Below the pieces are notes generated by a model. That model did no database searches and was not told where the DNA came from. It saw only the letters and a program-made list of their open reading frames with translations. From assembly GCA_016808115.1 (NCBI GenBank), contig JAEQBH010004671.1, positions 1 through 64,000 on the forward strand: 64,000 bases of DNA, written 5' to 3'. Shown here one piece after another: positions 12,186 through 24,525 of the stretch (its first letter is position 1; the number at the start of each line of letters is the position of its first letter). This DNA is from Tetrastigma voinierianum. Its lineage: Eukaryota > Streptophyta > Magnoliopsida > Vitales > Vitaceae. The position numbers were made by a program, and so were the translations under genes.

Positions 12186-13053
12186 CATAAAGAGAAGCCT
12201 TCATACTAAAGAATACTGTTTAAAGGTTTTTTTTTAGTAACTTGATTAATGTCATTATGACATTAATATTTTTTCAATCATGGTTCCAATTTTCCTAGGT
12301 CTCGCTCCAATTGATTGTATCATTATGCGAGAAGTTGCAAGGATTTATGTATCCTTTTATTGTCCCTTTGCTTTGATCTTTTTCCTGAGTGATTTCACTG
12401 CATGCCGACAAATCTAAACTCGCCATGCAGTCAAAATGAATTGTAATATCTTTAGTGGTACCTAGTACTTCTCCTTACCAAAGATATAACATATAGAACA
12501 TAAACAGGAGATCAGATTAAAGTAACACCCAATATTATGTCTATAATAAACAGTGTTACAATACTCATCACGCACAAGCAAGGTAGACAAACCTAGCTGC
12601 AATGAGTACATATATATATATATATATCGCATAAAGAGAAGCCTTCATACTAAAGAATACTGTTTAAAGGTTTTTTTTTAGTAACTTGATTAATGTCATT
12701 ATGACATTAATATTTTTCAATCATGGTTCCAATTTCCTAGGTCTCGCTCCAATTGATTTGTATCATTATGCGAGAAGTTGCAGGATTTATGTATCCTTTT
12801 ATTGTCCCTTTACTTTGATCTTTTCCTGTTGATTTCCTGCATGCCAAACAAAAATCTAAACTCGCCATGCAGTCAAAATGAGTGTAATATCTTTAAGTGG
12901 TACTATAGTACTTCTCATACCAAAGATATAACATATAGAACATAAACAGGAGATCGGAATTAAAAGTAACACCCAATATTATGTCTATAATAAACAGTGT
13001 TACAATACTCATCACGCACAAGCAAGGTAGACAAACCTAGCTGCAATGAGTAC
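12181..13053. repeat. 429-bp tandem direct duplication
   Basis: Unit a is 12181-12609 and unit b is 12625-13053, both running from tatcgcataaagag to ctgcaatgagtac. They are nearly identical by eye and differ by small indels and a few substitutions. A short (AT)n run joins them. The duplicated block X2 has this segment only once (about 55730-56157), so the tandem copy is private to X1 or is an assembly artefact at the microsatellite. It lies just 3' of the minus-strand proline-rich gene. Confidence 0.9.
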
Positions 13054-13212
13054 TCATATGAAATCACCATTCACAAATAGAAACATAGAATTAAGTGACT
13101 GATACATATATAGACCTCCGTATGCTAAGAATAAGACGATCAGCACTCACCGGGCTAGCTGCTCTTATTTTACGTACTATCACTCAAAATCTCAAAATAA
13201 CTAACCAGTCAC

Positions 13213-13798
13213 TCAATTGGTATGGGTGGGAGATGGTGGTTTCTGGGGTGGCTTCTGGGTAGGAGGTGGTAGCTTCTGACCAGAATGAGACGGCTTCTCT
13301 CCCTTTGGTGGTTTGCCTGATGGACTTGGTGGCTTGTGCTCTGGGACTGGGAGTGGCTCCTTCTCTCCCTGGAGAAGGTTCCGAGTTTTGTTAGATGGCT
13401 TGTGTTCTGGTGGTGGCTTCTCTCCTGGAGGTGGTTTCCCAAATGGGCTTGGTGGCTTGTGCTCCGGCAGGGGCTTCTCTTCCTTGGGTGGTTTCCCAGA
13501 TTGGCTTGGTGGCTTGTGTTCGGAATCGGGAAGCGGCTTCTCTTCTTGGAGAAGCTTACGAGTTTTATTAGATGGTTTGTGTTCTGGTGGTGGCTTCTCT
13601 CCTTTGGGTGGCTTGTGTCCGGGGAGCGGCTCCTCTCCCTTAGGAGGGTTAGGTGGTGCCTGGTGTTGGTTAGGCGGTTTCTCCACCGGCGGAGGTGGTT
13701 TTCTGAGTGGCGAGCGGCAGGGTGGTCGGCGAGGGGAGGGAGGTGGTGAGAATCACCACTCCCAATAACAACACTAACCGCAACGAAGTGGGAGACAT
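13213..13798 (-). CDS. Secreted proline-rich protein, one apparent frameshift
   Basis: On the minus strand the ATG at 13798 opens a signal peptide, MSPTSLRLVLLLGVVILTTS, with a charged start and Leu/Val core. Within about 25-40 codons the frame must shift to the long proline-rich frame that ends THTN-stop at 13213. The span is 586 nt, three times 195 plus one, so a single-base error or mutation near 13700-13730 would explain it. The mature part is rich in Pro, Lys and Glu. It has five EHKP motifs, repeated GKPPKGEKP-type blocks and two KPSNKTR segments carrying an N-glycosylation sequon, and looks like a ~50-residue repeat present about twice. There are almost no Cys or Tyr residues. The composition resembles plant cell-wall or apoplastic proline-rich proteins; the exact family is not recognised. 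A TATA box sits upstream and no intron is needed. A broken copy lies at 56316-56868. Confidence 0.75.
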
Positions 13799-13846
13799 TT
13801 TGAGTTCAGACTGAGATTTTGTAGAAGGATACAAGAAATTAGGTGG

Positions 13847-13856
13847 CCTTTTATAG
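13847..13856 (-). promoter_or_regulatory. TATA box of the proline-rich gene
   Basis: The minus strand reads CTATAAAAGG about 50 bases before the ATG at 13798, giving room for a short 5' leader. The same element is kept in the second copy at 56917-56926. Confidence 0.7.
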
Positions 13857-15771
13857 ATGACTGGACCAGACATTCATCTGACACGTCTTATGCATTGATA
13901 TCGACACATAAATTCTATGGGTCCGGCCCGGTGCGTCCTACAGAAGTTGCAAACTTGGACTACTGAGGTGTGTGTGATCACTGATCACAACTTTGTCCTT
14001 ATATTGCTTTTTTCCGCAGCCATTTCACATTTTCTTTTACCATGATTTTCTTTGCTGAATAAAGGCGTTTATATTTGTGATAAACAGTTATATATTATAA
14101 TCATGTAACATGCTCTCCTATGGAATATGATACTCTTCTTTTAAATATTGTGCAGGATAATGTTATTCATGCGTCGCTTGCTCCATGTCAAAATTTGTGG
14201 GCAAACATTGACCTTTTTCCATTTCCCCTAAATATGCTCATCTGGGATAGGCAGTACATGATCTTCTTAAGACATTAAAGTAGTACTTAGATACTATTAT
14301 ACATGAAACACAATTATTTTATATAAAATTGTATTGAATCACTTATTTTACACTATTTATATACTATTTTACAATTAATAAGCTCAAACACAAGTTTCCT
14401 TGTTAACATGAGCCTTGTTGACAAAATGTCTGCTAGCTTAGGATCTACAAACTCCTAGTAAGAGGCTTTCAAAGGTATTGTTGAAAAGATGCACACAGTG
14501 AATACGCATTTGGTAGAGTGCGACATCATGAGCCATTTAGACTTTTTCTTAATTTGAAACTAATGAATGCTTCAAAATTCTAAGTGACATTTCCAAATAT
14601 TGGATTTCATTTCATCGATTTCTTAATTTCAAACTAATGAATGCTTCAAAATTCCAAGTGACATTTTCGAATATTGGAGTCGGGTTCATCGATAAGCTGA
14701 TGATCATATAGAATTAATATGCAACGTGGTGGGCCATAATGATGGAGGCAGAATAAGTAAGGTAAATTTTGCAAATTTTACAAACTTGCATTCAACTCAA
14801 CGAGTTATTTGATTGGGACAAAAGTATAGCATTGATTCAAATCCATATAATCTAATTAGGAAATTTAAAAAAATATATATCAATGGGGGCTAAGCTAAAT
14901 CCACCCCCTGATTTTCTACGCTTGGCATTAAAAGATTGGTATGTTGGATTATAATTTTTGAGAGCTAGTTTTTATTGAGAACAATCGAGCAGGAAAGCGT
15001 TGGATTCTTTTTTTTTTGCTTTAAAAAATATGAAGAATATAAAACACGTCTGCGAAAATGATTTTTTTGTGTTTTAGCTATTGTCGGCTTGATTTTGCAG
15101 GTCGAGCATGCCACATATTTTACTTAACTACAGCTCCTTCTAGAAGGAAGGATGGAACTTGTGTGTCATATTGGGGCTCAGTTCAAAACTAAAAGATATG
15201 GGCAGGCCCCATATCGTTTCACATTTCATTTGGAAGGTTTGTTCTCGAAATATGTCAGCCAAAACGTCTCTTTTCTTCTTTCGTGGTCCTAGTCTCCATT
15301 TCGTTAACAAGCCACCGAGCTGAAAAGTTGTAGGAAAACAAAAAAGGCAACACAGTTTGACTTCTTGTATTTATTAGTTAATTAAAGGTCACTGGAAGTC
15401 GCTAAATCTCCTTTTGGCCTCTTCAGAGTTTTATTCCAGCTTCTCTATGACCTAATAGCGAAAAATAAAAAATAAAAAAATAATAATAATAAAAAAAAAA
15501 CAGTCCTGGTTGGTGTTGAACATCAGCATCTCACATGTTAAGATTGGAATTTCTTCATCTGCCACGAAGTATGCAGTTAAAATTGACCTAAAATCCATGT
15601 AGGTTGTTTTTTAACATATATAATGTTTGAAATACTGTTGATTCATTGTGGAAATTAATAATACTTTGTAAGGAAAGTTGACAATTTGATATGTTATAAG
15701 GAGAAAAAAAGCTATGAACAAGCGTTGTCCATGCAAAGTCTATATGAAGTAGGTGAAATAAGATAAAATGT
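13857..15771. other. Intergenic DNA upstream of the proline-rich gene
   Basis: No gene seen. It contains the MITE empty-site paralogue at 13985-14110, a ~70-bp tandem duplication at about 14547-14690 (cttaatttgaaactaatgaatgc...), and the dispersed repeat at 15140-15520. It is collinear with 56930-58850. Confidence 0.6.
15140..15520. repeat. Dispersed non-coding repeat, copy 1 of 3
   Basis: The segment from catattggggctcagttc to about cctaatagcg recurs at 49150-49510 (more diverged) and 58270-58570 (its X2 partner). It has no coding capacity and no recognised family. Confidence 0.7.
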
Positions 15772-16797
15772 TAGGTTTGGTAGAGCATTTTTACGGTTTA
15801 TTTGAACTTATATTCTAACGTAAATACTTTTGATAAAATAATAGGTGTTTGGAAAAGAGCATAAAATAAGCTTTATGACACTCTTATAAATCATTTTAGC
15901 TTATTTTAATAAGAAACATGGAGAAGTTTATCAAAAAGCTTAAAACCTAAAATTGATCATCTTAGAGACAAAAGTGTCCTTAGGATAGAATTATGTAAAA
16001 AAAAAAAAAAAAGGAAAAAAATATAAAACAAAATTTGAAAAATTATGTAAAAAATAGGTAAATTTTTTTGAAAAGTTATATTAAAATAGGAAAAATAATG
16101 AAAATAATAGAAAATAAATTCAAAAAAAATTAAGTAAATTTTTTGAAAAAATTAGTAAACAATAGGAAAAAATTTCTCACATATGAGTAAAAATAGAAAA
16201 GTTTCATGGATGATGGGAAGAATACAAAATTGATAATGATTTTATTGATTTAGGAATTTAATGCAGATTCATGAATGTTTTTGTTTTGAAACTATAATTT
16301 TGTAATGATAGGAAACATTAATGATGTTTGTCATTTGTTTTGGAATGTTTATGATGATGGGAAGTGCAGTGATGTTTGATTTTATATTTGATGTTCTTTT
16401 TACTTTATTATATTTTATTATTAGATAAAAACTATAGACAATATTAAGTGAGATACATATATAATTTTTATTCATATTAGGTAGGATACTTATCACTTAA
16501 AAAAGCTCGCGCCGCAAGTGTGTCTTACACCTCAGACTGCCACATAAATCGTCTTAAACCTTTACGATTGGCATATCACGTTCTAATTTATAAAAAGTGT
16601 CTGAAAGATTTTAATGAAGAAAAAAATCTATAATATTTTAGTTTTTATAATCTCTTTGATGCATATAAAACAAAAGTGAAGATGAGGAAGAACCAGTTCC
16701 ATCAACTATTTTCCTTACTAGAGATTACATTCAAATGATAAAATGTTTTCAATATATAGTGAATCTTTACTTTATTTTTATTTTTATTATAGTTTCA

Positions 16798-16864
<67 letters not shown>

Positions 16865-17330
16865 CTTTAGTTTTTAGTTTTTTTAATTTTTAAAATTATG
16901 ACAAAGTGCTTATTTATTAAAGCACTTCAAATTTATAAGTGCTTATGATAGTCTTTTGATAATTTTATTATTATAAGTCTTTGTATGATAATGCATCCAA
17001 ATACCTTAAAATAATACATAAGCAGCTTTTTAAAATATCCATCCAAATACAAATAATTTATTGAATAAAATACTTATGATTTAAACTCTCATCTAATAAG
17101 AAGCTCTTATAAGAATGGTGTTTATGATAGTCTTTCAATAATTTTAAGCATTATAGTGCTTGTATAATAATGCATCCAAATACCTTAAATAATACATAAG
17201 CGCTTTTTTAAAATATCCATCCAAATACAAATGGATTTTATTGAATAAAGTACTTATAGCGTAAACTCTCATCTAATAGCTCTTCTAAAATAAGTACTTA
17301 ATTAAGTTGTTTACACAAACATAGCCAAAG
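15772..17330. mobile_element. Possible large non-autonomous element with weak terminal inverted repeats
   Basis: The left end reads ttaggtttggtagagca and the right end caaacatagccaaagagc, a loose inverted pair typical of plant non-autonomous DNA elements. The AT-rich interior has many aagcacttat/ataagtgctt inverted pairs, an (AT)n run at 16801-16861, and an internal tandem duplication of about 178 bp (16943-17118 and 17121-17290). It has no coding region. Related right halves recur at 21780-22590, 37090-37950 and 59560-60400. The ends and target duplication are not firmly defined. Confidence 0.4.
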
Positions 17331-19162
17331 AGCACTGTGAAACATCCCATGAAAGTGAGGCATACTATTCGATGCATCATCAAGGATAAATTGCTGATTC
17401 TATTTAACAATAACGGTAACGAGAGATGCGGTAGATGTGCCACTAACATGAAAAGCGCTAACGAGTATGTGTGGCGACTAAAAGGAGTGGAGTGGCCTCT
17501 TTAGTGCATTAGGAGACAACATGTGGACAAATGAATATATAGAGGCACATTTGTTTACGGTTTTGAAAGTGTTTTTGTTTTGAAAAATAAGAAAAATAAA
17601 AAAAACATAAGAGCATGTTTGTTTTCCCTTTTTTTTTGTTTTTCTTCTAAAATACATATAACACAAAAGCACTAAATTCGGATAAGCGTGCCAGATTTTA
17701 GAGGCAACCAAAATGGCATTACGTTCTAGGACAATTAATCACGGTTGTAGCACAAAGATTAAATCACCAAATCTTTTCTGAGTTCAACCAACACTTGAAC
17801 TAGTAGCTTCACTAGTTGGTAATAATATGAAAACTAAACCAACCTATCTCGCTTCTTACATCCACCATAGTGCGAACCAAAAAGAACAAGGAGCTATGAA
17901 TGAACAAAGCCTTCCTGTAGCTAGATAATTTATATTAAAAGTATTGAGAGTGCCAGCAGCTAGAGCTTCACCGGCATAAACGAGAGTTTATATATACATG
18001 CATAAAGCTCCAATCTTCAAGAGTTTAACCATTAACTTGAAATAATTAAAGAGTATCAAAAAGCAAATCCCTTCAAGTCTGAAGCAATATATTACGACCA
18101 AACGAGATTATTGAAGAGCTCCATTCGATACTATGAGGAGATCATTTAATGTTCGAACTTGTCTAATTCGACTTTCTCGGTGCTGACCAAAAGGCACAAG
18201 TATCATCCATCGGGGCCTTGCACAATGTATGTTCTTAAATCATGGGATTTCACCTTAAGTTACTACACTCCTAACAGATAATTTACATTTTCCAAGTTGT
18301 ACCAGAATCGACCTCCCGGATATACCCAGTAAAAATATCATTCCAGAGACAAATCTTTACATTTGAAAAGACAACATTGTTGTATATGACATTCAACCAC
18401 GACTTGAACTCTCAACAACGAGGACAAGAATATAGGACTTCTACCAATCGACGGAGCGGGTGTATAAAGGTAAAGTTTGTTTGGGCTCTTTGTTTGCATA
18501 ATACATCGGCTATGCAAAAATGATTCCAAAACCAAGGCATGAGAATTACGTGGATAGATGGCGGGGATTCCATTAGGTTTTGTCAAAAAACATGAGTGTC
18601 ACATGACTCAACCTAGTTTGCCCTCAATTCGAATTAAGCGAGTCATATAGTATAAATCGGCTCCATCACTTTAAAGTAACAATATACATTCTAGCTAAAG
18701 TCACCAAATTTTGTATCATCTTGCATATAATTTTCTTCATTCTTTACCTATTTGGTATGCCTATAACATCTCATATGCATTTGCTCTTGTAAGATTGTCA
18801 AGCACTCAGTTAAGCGAAAACTTTCATAATTTAATCCACGGGTAATACCAAAGTATTTCCATTCTAGACGAAAAGAAAGCACAAAAATGCGGTGGTGCTA
18901 TTCATACTAAAAACTTATTTTCCAAACAAGAAAATTTATCCATATCCATTATCACATTAAAAAATTATTAAAATTATCTTCAATGTCCAACCAGGAAACA
19001 CAAAAACAATACTAATCCTAAAGGCTAACGATATAAAAAATGTATTAAAAATATTTCTTGAGTTCTCTCCAATATTACCTACACTTGCTTAGATATTAGA
19101 AACTTAAAAGTCCACGGAGGTTGTGAGGTCTCCCACATAGTCTTCAACCACCCAGTGTTCAC

Positions 19163-19167
<5 letters not shown>

Positions 19168-19246
<79 letters not shown>
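19168..19246. repeat. (AT)n microsatellite in U1
   Basis: Pure AT run. The frames across it on both strands translate as Tyr-Ile repeats and are not genes. Equivalent runs in the other units are at 24470-24541, 34493-34521 and 39875-39941. Confidence 0.95.
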
Positions 19247-19249
<3 letters not shown>

Positions 19250-20516
19250 CACATTCAAATTAAATAAAGCGAGGGAATCATTTCCACACGTTTTGAGATT
19301 TGAATTACTTCCTCGAGAATCATATACCAATCATATCATCAACTGCGAGGAACAAGAGAAATCCCGCAATTTCAATTTATCTGACATTAAAATTATTGAA
19401 AAAAACAACCACAATATGGGTTGTCGGGAGAATTAAATATAATAATATAGAAGGTGACAACATTACATAACCAAGTTAAAGGAAATCGAAGTCTTGAGTA
19501 CCTTTGAGTTCCATGCTACAAACAAGTCGGATGATGATAATTTTTAAAGGAGGCAATGGCACGGTGGAACGTTCATTCAAAAAACATTAGTCATGCAGCA
19601 TACGGGTATGCTATGCTATGCTACCTAAATATACGATCTCATGCAATCTAAATTCAAATTAGTGCTTGTAAATAAAAAAGCGTGATTACAAGCCCGTGCA
19701 GCAGATTTATTTTCCTTTTTTTTCCTCATATGCCAAACAACCATCTTCATAATTTCTAGAGTTCGAGTTCATTACGTCTTAAGACACCCATGGCGGAGAA
19801 TTTGCCATTCGGCTAGAAAGGTGAAACCACATTGTTCACCGTTATCCATTTCTTTCTCCAACATTATCTAAATCATACCTAGAGGAAGGCCTTAACAATT
19901 GGAGTAAGAAGTTCAGAAAAAAAATCTAAAGATAGGCACCTTCACATCTTTAAGTGGCATGAGTCCAAATCAACTGGTTCCTAGTCCCGTGAGAATATCC
20001 ATTCTCTGAAGATTTTATAATATCATTTCCAAGAAGCACAGGGCATAGAGTAGCCGCAAATCATGAATCCCTGTGAGATACATGTGATTAACGTCACATT
20101 CGAAAAAATCAAACAAATTCCTTTTTCAACTGCAAAAGTGACACAACAATTGGCAAAATAAATATTAGCAAAAGTCATCAGAGGAAAAGAAATTTAGAGT
20201 GCGATAGGTGTTTGATAAGCTAACTAACTTAACATCATGTTTGGAAATCACATGCTACCACAACGAACTAATGCCGAAACTTTCTATATATATTCATATA
20301 TTAGTTTGTATGGAGTTTTCTCCATCACGGCATCGGATGTACAATGCGAAATGAGAGTTTCATCGATAAAGATAATTTCGGCATTCAATTCGGCCAGGAT
20401 CACGTTAACTCCGACATGCAATGCCGACATGAAATACGCCAAGGATCATGATTATCTACGTGGAAAATAGATCTGAAATGAAGCAAATACTGTTGTTCTT
20501 CTGATATGTTGACACA

Positions 20517-21217
20517 GACCTAGAGGACAGCTGCTCTAGATAAGCGATCTTTATTGTAATCTTTACCTTTGTATATTATTTCTTACCTTTTTGTATAATT
20601 CTTACGGGTTACATAATGGATGTTTAGGGTGTAGTGAACTGTGTATCTGCCCCTTGAAAATTCGTTTGCATTCTTCGCCAGTATCAAAGCTTCTCTACAG
20701 AGAGTTCCATACATCATAGAGGCGGTCTCCATTCCATCCCAGCCGAAGCATCATCTTTTGTGTGAGTCCAAGAAGCTACGATGTAAGTGGACTAGCGTTG
20801 GCGAGGACCATATGCGTATCAGGCGATGTTAGCCTCCTCTCTTTGGTGTCAATTATCTCATTTGATATATCACTTTTATCTTGGAATGATGAATTTAATC
20901 GAGACTTGAATAAGGGAAGAACTTATGAGGCGCCATACAGTGATTGACACAGTGAGTTTGATGGAGATGAAATTGAGCATTGATGGAATCAGTTGGATAC
21001 TTCAAGAGTAGTTCGGGATTGCCTGAATTTCCACTTGCTCGATACCATGAAAATGAAGCGTTTTCAATGGTGATAATACCGGTTTACTACATTTGAGACG
21101 TCCATTATAACCAAAGAATTATACAAAAAAGTAAATAATAATATAAAAGGTAAAATAAAAATTTTAATAAAAGTTATCATCTAGATAAAAAGTTGTCTTC
21201 TAGTCTTGAGGTCAACA
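20517..21217. mobile_element. Head-to-head pair of short LTRs with facing primer binding sites (U1)
   Basis: A ~160-bp LTR-like sequence on the plus strand (20517-20677, starting TGTTGAC) is followed by a degenerate initiator-Met primer site (agtatcaaagc, about 20679-20690). A second copy on the minus strand starts TGTTGAC at 21217 and ends at 21048, followed on that strand by TGGTATCGAGC at 21047-21037. The primer sites face each other across about 350 bp. A normal LTR element has LTRs in the same direction, so this is rearranged or an inverted double insertion. The same arrangement recurs at 35815-36529. Confidence 0.7.
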
Positions 21218-21269
21218 CGTCTAAAGAATACTAGTGAATGTTTTCCATTTTTGAACTTTATTTCCCATG

Positions 21270-21757
21270 TAGATAATTATGATCCTTGACGAGGTTTCAT
21301 GCTTTGTGGATTGTGCACAAGAAGAAGCATACAGGTGCGTATTTTTCTAGGGAGCCAGCGTGATCTTGGTCCTCTAGCGCCTGACCCACGGTTCTAGATC
21401 AAGTTCTAAGGCTAAATATCGGTCGCTTGCATGCAGTACTACGAAATAACTTGTCTTGCTTTTCTTCTTCGTGATATAGGTATTTCCAATTCACTGAACC
21501 TCCTTAAGCGTATGTGATAACCTCACCGCCCCTCCATAACAATAAAAAATCACAATCTTCCATGCACGATCAAGTATATTGAATTAGACTATCATTTTGT
21601 CACGAAAAGGTTGCCGATGGAGTTCTTGTTATGTTATATCCCACGTCATCTATAATTGCCGATCTTTTCACAAAGGGATTACCTAAGAACTCCTTTCAAG
21701 TCTTCCGATCCAAGCTAGGAGTGCGCGATTCTGAGCCTAGCTTGCGGGGAGTCATAA
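21270..21757 (+). pseudogene. Copia RNase H fragment (U1)
   Basis: Translation across frames gives the RNase H end of a copia polyprotein: a YRSLA...TEITWLAFLLRDIGI stretch near 21410-21490, IELDYHFV near 21580, then IADLFTKGLPKNSFQVFRSKLG near 21655-21722 and a stop after a purine-rich tract. The upstream reverse transcriptase is absent, and the fragment directly follows the head-to-head LTR pair. Several frameshifts are present. A duplicate is at 36596-37078. Confidence 0.85.
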
Positions 21758-21765
21758 AAGATAAT

Positions 21766-24467
21766 TTCAACATTAATGATGATTGTTATTTGTTTTGAAA
21801 AATGTTTTACAATGATGGGAAGCACTAGTGATGTTTGCTTTTTATGTTTAATGTTCTTTACTTTATTATATTTTATTATTAGATAAAAAATTTAGACAAT
21901 ATTTAGTGATATATATATATATATATATATATTTTATTTATATTAGGTAGGGTGTGCATCACTTAAAAAAGCCCGCGCCTCAAGTGTCCCCATGCGGCTT
22001 TAAGGCCCCCCCGAAAGGCTTTGCGTCTCGATACGCCTTGAATAACTATGAGTTCATGATGCATCCACGTCCCAATTTATAAAAAGAGTTCCAAGATTTT
22101 AATGAAAAAACCTATAATATTTTTGTTTTTTATAATCTCTTTGATGCATATGAAACAAAAATGAAAATGAGATAATGGTTCATTAGCTAGTTTTTATAAT
22201 AGAATTACATTGATTAATAAATTTTTCGTGTCTGATAAATCTTTACTTTATTTTTTAATTTTATAATGGTTTTGTGATATATATAATATCGAATTTTTAG
22301 TTTTTAGTTTTAAAATTTTTTATAAATTATGACAAGTGCTTATTTATTAAAGCACTTCAAATTTATAAGTGTTTATGATGGTCTTTTCAGTCATTTAGGC
22401 ATTATAAGTGCTTGTGTATTAATACATCCAAACCTTATTAAAATAATGCGTAAAACGCTCTTTAAAATATGCATCCAAACACAAAATAGTTTATTAAATA
22501 AAAGTACTTATGACATAAGCTCTCATATAATGTAAACTCTTAAAATAAGTGTTTAATTAAAGAACATTTACACAAAACGAGGGCCAAAAACAGAAACATC
22601 CCATAAAGTGAGGCATACTATTGATGCAATTTGAGATAATAACCACTAACATGAAAAGCGCAAACGAGTAAGTGTGAGTGACTAAAAGAGAGAGTGGCCA
22701 CTTTTTGTGCATTGGAGACTACATGTGGACAGATGAATATATAGGGCCTATTTGTTTACAGTTTTGAAAAGCGTGTTTTGTTTTTTGAAAAAGAAGAGGA
22801 AATAGGAGAATAAAAATCTGAAGAACATGTTTTTATTTTTTCTTTTGAAAAATACATATAACTCAAAAAACACTAAATTCAGATAACAATAACAGATTTT
22901 AGAGGCAACCATAATGGCATTCTATTATAGCACAATTGTCCGGTTATTAGCACAAAAGATCAAATCCACCGTCTTTTCACAGTTCAATAACACTTGAACT
23001 GAAGTAGCTTCACCTAGGTAATTGTCACAACTAAACCAGCACATCTCCTGACTTCTTCCATCCATGAATTCTTGAACCAAAAGAACAGAGACTATCAATG
23101 AAGAAAGCCTTCCTATGGTTTAGATAATTTATATTCCAAAAGTATTGAGGTGCCCAGCGGCTAGGCTTCACCAGCATAAACAGAGAGTATATATATATAC
23201 ATGCATAAAGCTCCAATCTTCAAGAGTTTAACCATTAACTGAAACATAATTAAAAGAAGCATCAAAAAGCAAATCCCCTTCAAGTCCTGAAGCAATATAT
23301 TACAACCAAACAAAATTATTGAAGAGCTCCATGTCCATATCCTGCAAGGAGATCATTTAATGTTCAGAACTTCTCTAATTCGTCTTAATGCCCAGCCAAA
23401 AGGCACAAAGTTTCATCAAATCTAGACACTGCAATGTATGTTCTTAAATCATGGGATTTCACCTTGGTTACTACCTCCTAACGGATAATTTACGCTTTTT
23501 TAGAGTTATTACCCAGAATCGACCTCCCGAGATATGCCAATCAAAATATCATTCCAAGACAAAATCTTTAATTTGAAAAAAGACAACATTGTTGTATATG
23601 ACATTCAACCGACTTGAACTTCGACAACCGGGGACAAGAATAGGACTTCTGATCGGGTAAGAGGCGGTGTATAAAAGGTAAAAAAGTTTGTTTGGGCTCT
23701 TTGTTTGCATAATACATAAATATAATAAAATGATTAAAACCAAAATTTGCATGAGTCACGTGGATGGATGGGGCGAGGATTTCATTTAGGTTTGTCCAAA
23801 AACATGAATGTCACATGGCCTTCAAACCCTCGGTCGAAATCGGGAGTGCATTATCGTCCGGCTCCATCACTTTAAAGTAACAATATACATTCTAGCTAAA
23901 GTTACCAAATTTTGTATCATCTTATATTTTCTTCATTCTTTAACTATTTGATGTGCCTATAACATCTCATATGCATTTGTTCTTGTAAGATTGTCAAATA
24001 CTCCAGTTAACTGAAAACTTTCAGAATTTAATCCACCAGGTAATACCAAAGTATTTCCATTCTAGACCAGAAGCACAAATGCAGTGGTGCTATTCATATT
24101 CACGCTCTTTCGACCCATTCTTATGCTGTTAATTAATATATCGTAAAGTAATGTAAAGAGTGGATTATCATAATAAAGAAGAAGTTTCCATAAGAAAATC
24201 ACGTACTAAAAAAACTTATTTTCCAAGCAGGAAAAGGTTATCCATATCCATTATCACATAAAAATTTATAAGTGTAAATCCGGTGTCGACCGGGAAACAC
24301 AAAAATATACCAATCACTAAAAAGGCTAACCGAGGAAACCATAAAAATGTATCAAAAATATATTACGAGTTCTCTCGAGATTACACGCATTTGGAATGTT
24401 GAAACTGAGGAGAAGTAAGTCACGAGGTTTCAAGGGTCTCCATGAGTCTTCAACCACCGATGTTCCG

Positions 24468-24525
<58 letters not shown>

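Larger units (their letters stand above)
16250..21765. repeat. Tandem ~5.2-kb unit U1
   Basis: Landmarks recur at near-constant spacing in U1 and U2. For example, caagagtttaaccattaac is at about 18017 and 23223, a period of about 5.2 kb. The unit contains an (AT)n run, a non-coding body, a head-to-head LTR pair and a copia RNase H fragment at its right end. Its first 1.5 kb is shared with block X. The minus strand of 17300-20110 has short coding-like frames conserved between units, but they are interrupted differently in each copy and match no family I recognise. Confidence 0.85.

Noticed and set aside
13313..13768. Plus-strand Gly/Leu/Trp-rich frames over the proline-rich gene
   Set aside because: These are the antisense shadow of the Pro/Lys repeat region. 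The minus strand has the signal peptide, TATA box and regular stop.
19079..19436. Tyr-Ile repeat frames on both strands
   Set aside because: Translation of an (AT)n microsatellite.
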